58,844 bases of DNA from contig JBKEAJ010000043.1 of assembly GCA_047972135.1 (NCBI GenBank), positions 1-58,844 of the forward strand. Reading direction: 5' to 3'. A model generated the notes under the pieces. That model saw only the letters and a list, made by a program, of their open reading frames with translations. It did not search any database and was not told where the DNA came from. The DNA is from JBKEAJ01 sp047972135 (GTDB taxonomy: Bacteria; Bacteroidota; Bacteroidia; Bacteroidales; Prolixibacteraceae). Within the stretch, counting starts at the first letter, position 1; the number at the start of each line of letters is the position of its first letter. Positions 1 through 6,943 of the stretch are shown piece after piece. Made by a program: the position numbers and the translations under genes.

Positions 1-488
1 AAGTCCATAGATGTTGAAATCAACACATCGTTACCGAGTGCCTCTCTTATACGACTAAGCATGTCGCCCTCTGCATCTTGCAAACCTACAACACTCATTG
101 CCCCGTGAATGTCGAAAAACAGTCCGTCGTAGGGTGCATTTTTCTTCAAACTGTCAATCATCTCCGTAACAAGAGATTCGTAAGTTTCTCTAGTAACAAT
201 ACCTCCGGGAACTGCGTGTCCTTGCAGTGCCGGATACCAATCTGCCCGCGCTCTAGTGGGGGAATCCTCTTTCATAAAAGGATACTTGTCGAAAACTGCT
301 TGCCCTCGTCTGGCATGAAATGCTTCCGCCTCAGTCTGCGCAGGCGAAAAGGTGCTCGACTCAATCGCTAAGCCTGCGATTGCCACCTTTGGCAAGTCTT
401 TGGCTGCACTGCTTGGACTCTTTTTGCACCCAAAAACAGTGAAAAATACTACTGCCGATAGAAAGTAGCTGTAAATGTTCTTTTTCAT
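1..488 (-). CDS. M81 family metallopeptidase (MlrC-like) lipoprotein, N-terminal part
   Basis: The gene runs off the left edge of the window; only its N-terminal ~162 codons are present. Translation on the minus strand from the ATG at 486-488 begins MKKNIYSYFLSAVVFFTVFGC, a lipoprotein signal with the lipobox Cys at residue 21. The mature part continues with VAIAGLAIESSTFSP, then WYPALQGHAVPGGIVTRETY, PYDGLFFDIHGAMSV and GDMLSRIREALG. These are the opening motifs of the M81/MlrC family (DUF1485), zinc enzymes named after microcystinase C; most members have no known natural substrate. The His in FDIHGAM is the conserved metal-site region. The signal predicts a lipid-anchored envelope protein, which is unusual for a family that is mostly cytoplasmic. 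The gene is separated from xseB by ~250 bp and probably has its own promoter, which I could not place. Confidence 0.8.
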   Translation of the reverse strand, partial: MKKNIYSYFLSAVVFFTVFGCKKSPSSAAKDLPKVAIAGLAIESSTFSPAQTEAEAFHARRGQAVFDKYPFMKEDSPTRARADWYPALQGHAVPGGIVTRETYESLVTEMIDSLKKNAPYDGLFFDIHGAMSVVGLQDAEGDMLSRIREALGNDVLISTSMD

Positions 489-739
489 ATTATATTGTTT
501 TGATAATTCTATTCCTTGTTTTTTGTTTTTAAATACTTTTCGATATGTTGTAGCTGCTACCGCTTATTATTTAGGGGCTTGCTTAGTTGCTATGCTTACT
601 TTTGTTTGCCGGTTCTATAATGTGTAACGCAGGTGTGATTGTTTAATTGTAAGGAGTGATAATCTAAATGCACTAAGTTCTGAAAGTGTAGTAAGGAGTG
701 TATTTGTGTTTGGGTGGTGCAGTGTTTCAGATGGCTATT
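489..739. other. Intergenic region between xseB and the M81 gene
   Basis: This 251-bp stretch is AT-rich and lies 3' of xseB and 5' of the M81 lipoprotein gene. I see no convincing reading frame, no consensus Bacteroidota promoter on the minus strand and no strong hairpin. Confidence 0.4.
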
Positions 740-949
740 CTATTGCTCCTCTTCCTTGCTCATCTCTTTTAATATCTTCTCAACTTCGTCTTGTGCGCCT
801 TTTAGTTTGCTTTGGCAAATCTTGAACAGATTGGAGGCTTTCTTCACTTGCTCTGCTATTTGGTCTACATCGAGTTCTCCATTTTCAATTTGACTCAATA
901 TTTCTTCGATTTGTTCTAGTACTTCACTGTAGCTAATGTCTTTTTTCAT
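740..949 (-). CDS. xseB: Exodeoxyribonuclease VII small subunit
   Basis: A 69-residue protein matching XseB in size (usually 60-85 aa) and pattern: SYSEVLEQIEEILSQIENGELDVDQIAEQVKKASNL, then a helix of charged residues ending EEVEKILKE-like. It is the small subunit that packs around XseA in exonuclease VII, which degrades single-stranded DNA bidirectionally to oligonucleotides. It is the last gene of the lysS-gpsA-pgi-xseA-xseB set on the minus strand. Unlike the tight xseA-xseB junction seen in most genomes, it is separated from xseA by 213 bp that hold a copy of a dispersed leader repeat. The start context (ATATAAACACATGAAA) is the same as the end of that repeat copy, which suggests xseB translation is initiated independently of xseA. 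Confidence 0.9.
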   Translation of the reverse strand: MKKDISYSEVLEQIEEILSQIENGELDVDQIAEQVKKASNLFKICQSKLKGAQDEVEKILKEMSKEEEQ

Positions 950-974
950 GTGTTTATATTTTGTTTTTTAATTG

Positions 975-1100
975 TCACATGTATCTCGCCAATATAATCA
1001 TACTTCTGTGTGAGACTTGTCTTATGGCTCGTTTCATGTGTTTATATTTTTGCAATAAGCTGTAAGCTATAGGCTTTATACTTTTGCTGTTTATAATCAT
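975..1100 (-). other. Small open frame within the xseA-xseB gap, made from a leader repeat
   Basis: A 41-codon frame (ATG at 1098-1100, second ATG at 1035-1037, TGA at 975-977). Its first 22 codons are the leader repeat in the same frame as the copies at 15390 and 54371 (MI-x-x-SKSIKPIAYSLLQ). The last 20 codons, after the second ATG, are unrelated to any family I recognise. The region may be translated as a leader peptide, or may be non-coding and open only by chance. I would not call it a gene without expression data. Confidence 0.2.
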
Positions 1101-1105
1101 TCCCC
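1032..1105 (-). repeat. Dispersed leader repeat, copy 2
   Basis: About 74 bp nearly identical to 15385-15460 (+) and 54302-54376 (-). The core reads AAAGCCTATAGCTTACAGCT then TATTGCAAAA, followed by TATAAACACATGAAA, so the repeat ends on an ATG. Here the ATG opens only a 20-codon frame; the same TATAAACACATGAAA sequence recurs at the xseB start 90 bp downstream. The 5' end is slightly diverged (GGGGAATGATT instead of GGAGGATGATT). Confidence 0.75.
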
Positions 1106-1162
1106 TGTGTGTAGTTAGGCTTGTTGCTTTTAGCTTAAAGCCTATTGTCTTTCATTTATAAA

Positions 1163-2497
1163 TTAATCATTTACCATTAACAATTCATCGCTTATCACTT
1201 TCTCCACCTTACTTTTTACTTCTCCGTTAATAAATTTTACACTGAGAACGTCTCCTTTATTTACATCTCTAACACTGCTGACTGTCTTGCCATTCACTTT
1301 TGTATAGCAATAACCTTGTTTCATTATATTTTCGGGGTTAAGACTGTCTGTTTTTTCTGCAAGATGTTTTATTTTACTCATTTCTTCCTTAAGTGCGAAT
1401 TTTGCTTGTTGTGCAAAACTATGCAATTTGTTTCTCAATGTATTTTTTTCTTTACTTAACAAGTTTAGAGACGAGTTGGATATGCTTGATATAAATTTAT
1501 TTACTTGAATTTGTCTGTTATTCAGCGATTTATTAGTTAAAATACCGATATTCAGTCCTAGCAATGACACTTGTTGTTGTTGAGATTTTAGGTATGTGTT
1601 GCATTGTGTTGTTATAACTTGAAACGTATTGATTATAAGAGTATTGAAATCATTTGCTCTTGATACGATGAACTCTGCTACTGCCGTTGGTGTCTTCAAT
1701 GTGGTATTGGCAACCATATCCACAATTGAAACGTCCTTGTCGTGCCCTATTCCCGTAATGATGGGATAGGGGTAGAGAGCTACGACCTTGGACAATTCAT
1801 AATCGTCAAAACACGCAAGGTCGGTTTGAGCTCCGCCTCCTCTTATAAGTACAACCGCATCGTAGTCTTGTTCATAAGCCTTAATATTCTCTAGAGCATT
1901 TATTAGTGATGATGGAGCTGTATTACCTTGCACTAGGGCAGGGTAGAGCTTTGTTTTAAATTTAATCTTCTCTGGATTATTCTCCAATTGCTTCATGAAA
2001 TCTTGAAAACCTGCAGCTGTCTCAGAAGATACAATTGCAATATTCTGAATAACAGGAGGAAGTGCAAATTCTTTATTCATCTCGAAGATGCCTTCCTTCG
2101 TGAGTCTATTTATAATTTCCTGTCGTTGTCTTGCTATATCGCCCATTGTGTAGGTGGGGTCAATATCTAGGACGTTGAGACTCATGCCGTATATCTCATG
2201 GAAATTGACTTCTACACATACTAATACTTGTATCCCCGATTTCAATGCTTGTTCTGTAACTTCTTGAAAATGAGAATTAATCATCCTGAATCTCGATGCC
2301 CATATGGTTGCGCGGGCTTGGGCTAAGAGCTTCTTGCTACTCTCATCTTGCTCTACCAGCGTGAGGTAGCAGTGCCCAGAGTAGTTGGATTTTATCTCAC
2401 TTATTTCGGCAACTATCCATACAGACGATGGCAGATGACGGTTTAGTGTCTGCTTTATACTTATTTGAAGCTCTGATAGTCTGATAGTGTCTGCCAT
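1163..2497 (-). CDS. xseA: Exodeoxyribonuclease VII large subunit
   Basis: 444 residues, normal for XseA. The N-terminal ~100 residues form the OB fold that binds single-stranded DNA (LSELQISIKQTLNRHLPSSV, then VWIVAEISEIKSNYSGHCYL). The catalytic domain follows with ETAAGFQDF, VLIRGGGAQTDLACFDDYEL and ITGIGHDKDVSIVDMVA, and a C-terminal coiled coil and beta tail (NPENIMKQGYCY, VNKGDVLSVKF). It is the catalytic subunit of exonuclease VII, acting with XseB in repair and mutation avoidance. It lies 69 bp downstream of pgi in the same direction and is probably cotranscribed with it. Confidence 0.95.
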   Translation of the reverse strand: MADTIRLSELQISIKQTLNRHLPSSVWIVAEISEIKSNYSGHCYLTLVEQDESSKKLLAQARATIWASRFRMINSHFQEVTEQALKSGIQVLVCVEVNFHEIYGMSLNVLDIDPTYTMGDIARQRQEIINRLTKEGIFEMNKEFALPPVIQNIAIVSSETAAGFQDFMKQLENNPEKIKFKTKLYPALVQGNTAPSSLINALENIKAYEQDYDAVVLIRGGGAQTDLACFDDYELSKVVALYPYPIITGIGHDKDVSIVDMVANTTLKTPTAVAEFIVSRANDFNTLIINTFQVITTQCNTYLKSQQQQVSLLGLNIGILTNKSLNNRQIQVNKFISSISNSSLNLLSKEKNTLRNKLHSFAQQAKFALKEEMSKIKHLAEKTDSLNPENIMKQGYCYTKVNGKTVSSVRDVNKGDVLSVKFINGEVKSKVEKVISDELLMVND

Positions 2498-2566
2498 TTA
2501 CAATAGATTAGCTAGGTTCGATGGAAATAGGGTGCATACAAATGTATACGCCCTATATGAATGTTT

Positions 2567-3904
2567 TTATTTTAGTCTTTCCTGAATTTCTCTCGTGGCT
2601 GACTCAAAACCTGGTTTTTCCAATAAGGCAAACATATTCTTCTTGTATGCTTCTACTCCTGGCTGGTCAAATGGATTAACGTCTAATACATAGCCACTTA
2701 TGCCACAGGCTTTTTCAAAGAAATAAATTAACTCGCCAAGGCAAAACTCGTTTAGTTCGTCAATTTCAATCCTGATATTAGGTACTTCTCCGTCAACGTG
2801 AGCCAACTTTGTTCCCAATTCTGCCATCTTATTAACCTCGTCTATGCGTTTGCCTGCAAGGTAGTTTAGTCCATCAAGGTCTGCCTCGTCTTGAGGTATT
2901 TCTAGTGTATATTTGGTCTTGGCAATTGATATTACGGTCTCAAAAAGAGTTCTTTCGCCCTCTTGGATGTATTGTCCCATGGAGTGAAGGTCGGAAGAGA
3001 AGTCTACCGATGCAGGAAAAATGCCTTTGCCGTTCTTGCCCTCGCTCTCTCCGTAAAGTTGCTTCCACCATTCTGCAAAATAGTGTAGTTTGGGATTGTA
3101 ATTGACCAGAATCTCAATTTTCTTGTCCATCTCATATAGTGCAGAACGGGCTGCTGCGTATTGTGCCGTAAGGTTGCTTTCAAAATCAAGCTCTGAACTA
3201 CTGCATTTTTCCATGTTTATTGCTCCATTTACCAATGCTTTTATGTCAAAGCCTGCAATGGAAATAGGTACAAGCCCTACCGGCGTTAAAACAGAGAAAC
3301 GTCCGCCAACATCATCGGGAATAATGAAAGTTTTATAGCCTTCGTTAGTAGCAAGCTGTCTTAAAGCTCCCTTCTTGGAATCTGTAATAGCAATGATACG
3401 CTCTTTAGACTCTTCCTTTCCATATTTGCTTTCAATTTCTTGTTTCAATAATCTGAATGCTATGGCCGGCTCTGTGGTAGTCCCTGATTTAGAGATGACA
3501 ACAATTGCATATTCTTTATTTTTGAGTAAACTTGTCAGTTCGTGCATATAATCCTCACTGATGTTTTGTCCTGCAAACAGTATTTTTGGATTGCTCTCGC
3601 TTTCGAGTGCTGAAAAGCTGCTCGACAATGCGTCTACAACCGCTTTTGTTCCCAAATATGAACCTCCTATACCTACAACAACCAGTATGTCAATTTTCTT
3701 ATCTCTTATCTTTTGTGCCGTGCTTTCTATGTCTGAAAACTCTTCCTCGCTTATGGACGATGGCAGGTTTGTCCAGCCCAAGTAATCACTGCCTTTCCCC
3801 GATCTCTTTTCAAGTTTGATAATTTGTTCTTTTATGTTCTCCTTGTAGGACATTATTGCATCCTTAGAGACAAAATTGTAAATCGAATTTAAATCAAGTT
3901 TCAT
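2567..3904 (-). CDS. pgi: Glucose-6-phosphate isomerase
   Basis: 445 residues, matching the short bacterial PGI class. Recognisable parts are VVGIGGSYLGTKAVVDAL (phosphate-binding SIS fold), VISKSGTTTEPAIAFR, DDVGGRFSVLTPVGLVPI (PGI signature region), the catalytic Glu/His region GESEGKNGKGIFP and VDFSSDLHSMGQYIQEG, and the C-terminal VNPFDQPGVEAYK with the catalytic Lys. It interconverts glucose 6-phosphate and fructose 6-phosphate in the cytoplasm. It lies 26 bp after gpsA and is read as part of the lysS operon. Confidence 0.97.
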   Translation of the reverse strand: MKLDLNSIYNFVSKDAIMSYKENIKEQIIKLEKRSGKGSDYLGWTNLPSSISEEEFSDIESTAQKIRDKKIDILVVVGIGGSYLGTKAVVDALSSSFSALESESNPKILFAGQNISEDYMHELTSLLKNKEYAIVVISKSGTTTEPAIAFRLLKQEIESKYGKEESKERIIAITDSKKGALRQLATNEGYKTFIIPDDVGGRFSVLTPVGLVPISIAGFDIKALVNGAINMEKCSSSELDFESNLTAQYAAARSALYEMDKKIEILVNYNPKLHYFAEWWKQLYGESEGKNGKGIFPASVDFSSDLHSMGQYIQEGERTLFETVISIAKTKYTLEIPQDEADLDGLNYLAGKRIDEVNKMAELGTKLAHVDGEVPNIRIEIDELNEFCLGELIYFFEKACGISGYVLDVNPFDQPGVEAYKKNMFALLEKPGFESATREIQERLK

Positions 3905-3930
3905 GTTATATCCTTTTTTAATTAATCTCT

Positions 3931-4932
3931 TTATTGTAGTTTCTCTATCAACTCATCTATCTCTAAACTAGGTCGACGCCCCTTGTATAGTATGTTGTAA
4001 ACCGCATTTACAATTGGCATTTCCACATTATATTTTTCATTCATCAGCGTAACGGAGTTTACAGCATAATAGCCCTCCGCAATCATGTCCATCTCTATTT
4101 GTGCTGACCGTATAGAATAACCTTTGCCAATCATTGTCCCAAAGGTACGATTTCTACTGAATTGTGAGTAGGCAGATACTAGTAAGTCTCCTAAATACAC
4201 AGACTTGCCGACTGTTCTATTCATAGGATAAACGGCATTCATAAAGCGCTCTATCTCAAGAAGTGCATTCGATACCAAAACGGCTTGGAAGTTGTCGCCA
4301 TATCTTAAGCCGTTTATGATACCCGAAGCTATGGAGACAATGTTCTTGAGGACTGCCATCAGCTCGGTGCCGACAACATCGTTCATTATTGATGTCCTAA
4401 TATATTGACAAATAAGACATCTTTCTATGATTCTTGCATTGTCTTCGTTTGTACATACTACCGTGAGATAGGATAGCTTTTCCAAAGCAATCTCTTCGGC
4501 ATGGCAAGGTCCGCCTACAACAACAATGTTGTCTCGGTATACTTCGAAGACCTCGTTTAAATAGTCAGAAACACTCAGCCTTTTTTTGGGGACTATTCCT
4601 TTGATGGAGGAGACTAAAATCTTCCCTTTAAAATCTTCAGGATGAAGCTCTTGCAGAGTGTCGTTGAGAAATGCTGACGGAATAGCAAGAACTATTATTT
4701 CTGATGATGCGACAGCCTCTTTAGCATTGGAGTAGAAGTTGATTCGGTCTGTGTCAAAATGTACTCCTCTCAAGTAGCCAGGATTATGCTGGTACTTCTT
4801 GAAAAGCTCTATGTTTTCCTCCGAACGAATGTACCAGTTTATAGATTCCACATTTTCCAAAAGAATCTTTGCCATTGCTGTTGCCCAGCTCCCTCCTCCG
4901 ATTATTGCAATATTCTTACCTTGAAAATCCAT
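3931..4932 (-). CDS. gpsA: NAD(P)-dependent glycerol-3-phosphate dehydrogenase
   Basis: 333 residues. The N-terminal Rossmann fold begins KNIAIIGGGSWATAMAKIL (GGGSWA nucleotide loop), followed by VLAIPSAFL, VSSIKGIVP and VVGGPCHAEEIAL. The C-terminal all-helical domain contains LMAVLKNIVSIASGIINGL with the catalytic Lys, and the phosphate-binding NRTFG. It makes sn-glycerol 3-phosphate from dihydroxyacetone phosphate for phospholipid synthesis. Only 3 bp separate it from lysS, so the two are almost certainly cotranscribed and may be translationally coupled. Confidence 0.96.
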   Translation of the reverse strand: MDFQGKNIAIIGGGSWATAMAKILLENVESINWYIRSEENIELFKKYQHNPGYLRGVHFDTDRINFYSNAKEAVASSEIIVLAIPSAFLNDTLQELHPEDFKGKILVSSIKGIVPKKRLSVSDYLNEVFEVYRDNIVVVGGPCHAEEIALEKLSYLTVVCTNEDNARIIERCLICQYIRTSIMNDVVGTELMAVLKNIVSIASGIINGLRYGDNFQAVLVSNALLEIERFMNAVYPMNRTVGKSVYLGDLLVSAYSQFSRNRTFGTMIGKGYSIRSAQIEMDMIAEGYYAVNSVTLMNEKYNVEMPIVNAVYNILYKGRRPSLEIDELIEKLQ

Positions 4933-4935
4933 ATC

Positions 4936-6672
4936 TTATTGTTCTTGTATTTTACTCAACCATTGCTCCACCTCTGTCTGTAAGGGGACTGTTAGACCCA
5001 ACTTGTTCTTTTTGTTGTAAGAACACAGCTCGTTGAATAGTTTTGTGTGTTTTGTGGTTTTCAGGCTCTCTAAACTGGTGTGCCCTAAACCTAAAATCAC
5101 CTCTGCCCACTCACTCTGAATACCTAATTCCTCAAGTTTTTTCGACATATTAATGTCGCTGCTCTTATTTTCGGGCTTCATCTGTGGAAAAAATAAAACC
5201 TCCTGTATAGACTCACTGCCCGTCATAAGCATCGTCAGCCTGTCTATGCCAATACCCATCCCAGATGTCGGAGGCATGCCGTATTCCAAAGAACGTATAA
5301 AATCGTGGTCTATAAACATTGCTTCGTCATCTCCTTTCTCAGATAGTGATAATTGGTCTTGAAATCGCTCTAATTGGTCTATCGGGTCATTCAGTTCTGA
5401 ATAGGCATTCGCAATTTCCTTGCCGTTTACCATCAACTCAAAACGCTCCGTTAAACCCTCTTTCTCACGATGTTTTTTTGTGAGTGGTGACATTTCTACA
5501 GGATAATCAATTATAAATGTGGGCTGAATGTAACTAGCTTCACATTTCTCACCAAATATCTCATCTATTAACTTGCCTTTTCCCATGCTTGAGTCTGCTT
5601 CTATTCCTACACTTTCACAGAATTCTCTCAACTCGTCTTCGTTTTTACCATCAATGTCAAAACCTGTGTGTGCGAGTATAGCATCACGCATCGATACACG
5701 TGGATAAGGAGCTTTAAAGTCTATCTCGTTTTCGCCAACCTTAACTTTCGTTGTCCCATGCAACTCTAAGGCTATCTTTTCTATCATATCCTCCGTAAAC
5801 TCCATCATCCAGTAATAGTCCTTGTAGGCTACATAAATCTCCATGACCGTAAATTCAGGATTGTGGGTTCTGTCCATCCCCTCGTTGCGGAAGTCTTTTG
5901 CAAACTCATAAACCCCGTCGAAGCCTCCTACTATAAGTCTCTTTAGATATAGTTCATTAGCTATTCTTAAGTATAAGGGAATGCCCAAAGCATTGTGGTG
6001 AGTAACAAAAGGTCGTGCTGCCGCACCTCCAGGAATAGGCTGAAGAATAGGTGTCTCTACCTCTATATAACCCTGAGAATTGAATATGGAACGCATTACA
6101 TTCATCAGCTGAGTGCGCTTCATAAATCGGTCTTTTACCTCAGGATTGATAATTAGGTCAAGATAACGCTGCCTATACCGTAACTCTGGGTCAGTAAAAG
6201 CATCGTAAACCTTGCCGTCCTTCTCCTTGACAATGGGTAAGGGACGTATGGATTTACTTAGTATGATTAGCTCGCTGACGTGGATAGACTTCTCGCCTGT
6301 CTGCGTAACAAAAGCTCGCCCTTTGATACCGACAATGTCGCCTATGTCTAAGCATTTCTTGAATATGTCGTTATATAGGGTTTTGTCCTCGCCTGGGCAT
6401 AATTCGTCTCTGTTTAAGTAAATCTGGAATTTACCATTGCTGTCCTGTAATACAGCAAACGAAGCCTTGCCCATGATGCGCCTGCTCATTATACGCCCTG
6501 CCATCGAAACCTCCTGATAATTGTTCTTCTCGGGAGAATAATCATCTCTTATATCCTTTGATGTTGCCGTAATGTCGTACAACTCTGCAGGGTAGGGGTC
6601 TATGCCTAAAGTTCGTATCTTCTCTAACGATTCTCTTCTTATCTGCTCTTGTTCACTAAGCTTTATGTCCAT
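4936..6672 (-). CDS. lysS: Lysyl-tRNA synthetase (class II)
   Basis: 578 residues. An N-terminal anticodon-binding OB fold (VSMAGRIMSRRIMGKASFAV) is followed by the class II catalytic core: motif 1 near RSIFNSQGYIEVETPIL, motif 2 DFRNEGMDRTHNPEFT, motif 3 MGIGIDRLTML. It is ~70 residues longer than the E. coli enzyme because of a C-terminal tail after the core (from PENKSSDINMSKKLEE), a feature I associate with Bacteroidota LysS. It charges tRNA-Lys. It is the first gene of the five-gene minus-strand operon; a consensus promoter lies ~40 bp upstream and fires divergently from leuS. Confidence 0.96.
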   Translation of the reverse strand: MDIKLSEQEQIRRESLEKIRTLGIDPYPAELYDITATSKDIRDDYSPEKNNYQEVSMAGRIMSRRIMGKASFAVLQDSNGKFQIYLNRDELCPGEDKTLYNDIFKKCLDIGDIVGIKGRAFVTQTGEKSIHVSELIILSKSIRPLPIVKEKDGKVYDAFTDPELRYRQRYLDLIINPEVKDRFMKRTQLMNVMRSIFNSQGYIEVETPILQPIPGGAAARPFVTHHNALGIPLYLRIANELYLKRLIVGGFDGVYEFAKDFRNEGMDRTHNPEFTVMEIYVAYKDYYWMMEFTEDMIEKIALELHGTTKVKVGENEIDFKAPYPRVSMRDAILAHTGFDIDGKNEDELREFCESVGIEADSSMGKGKLIDEIFGEKCEASYIQPTFIIDYPVEMSPLTKKHREKEGLTERFELMVNGKEIANAYSELNDPIDQLERFQDQLSLSEKGDDEAMFIDHDFIRSLEYGMPPTSGMGIGIDRLTMLMTGSESIQEVLFFPQMKPENKSSDINMSKKLEELGIQSEWAEVILGLGHTSLESLKTTKHTKLFNELCSYNKKNKLGLTVPLQTEVEQWLSKIQEQ

Positions 6673-6710
6673 CCTTTTATATATTGTATAATTTTAGTCC
6701 TTTAACCAAG

Positions 6711-6740
6711 CAAAGATAATACATGTAATTTGGGAAACAA
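6711..6740 (-). promoter_or_regulatory. Promoter of the lysS-gpsA-pgi-xseA-xseB operon
   Basis: Reading the minus strand: a -33 TTG (6738-6740), a 19-nt spacer, and a -7 box TATCTTTG (6711-6718), matching the Bacteroidota consensus TAnnTTTG. It predicts a 5' leader of ~35 nt before the lysS ATG at 6672. Confidence 0.65.
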
Positions 6741-6886
6741 TCATGTTCTTCGCTTTTTATTTCTTGTTAATAGTGTTGATAAGTTATTGGCGATGTAATT
6801 CTTTGTCGGATAATTAGTTGCGGCGCGGTGTGAATGAAATTGTTAATAACGCACCATGCTTATGAACATTCTTGCAAACTTTTAGT

Positions 6887-6894
6887 TAATTTTG
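6887..6894 (+). promoter_or_regulatory. Candidate -7 box for leuS
   Basis: TAATTTTG fits TAnnTTTG on the plus strand, 50 bp before the leuS ATG. No good TTTG lies at the expected distance upstream, so the call is tentative. Confidence 0.4.
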
Positions 6895-6943
6895 CCTGCT
6901 ATAAGATATAGTGAAGTCTAAACGTTTAAGTAAGTAAGAAAAT

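Noticed and set aside
78..371. Plus-strand open frame of 97 codons at the left end
   Set aside because: It is antisense to the M81 lipoprotein, whose protein has clear family motifs and a signal peptide.
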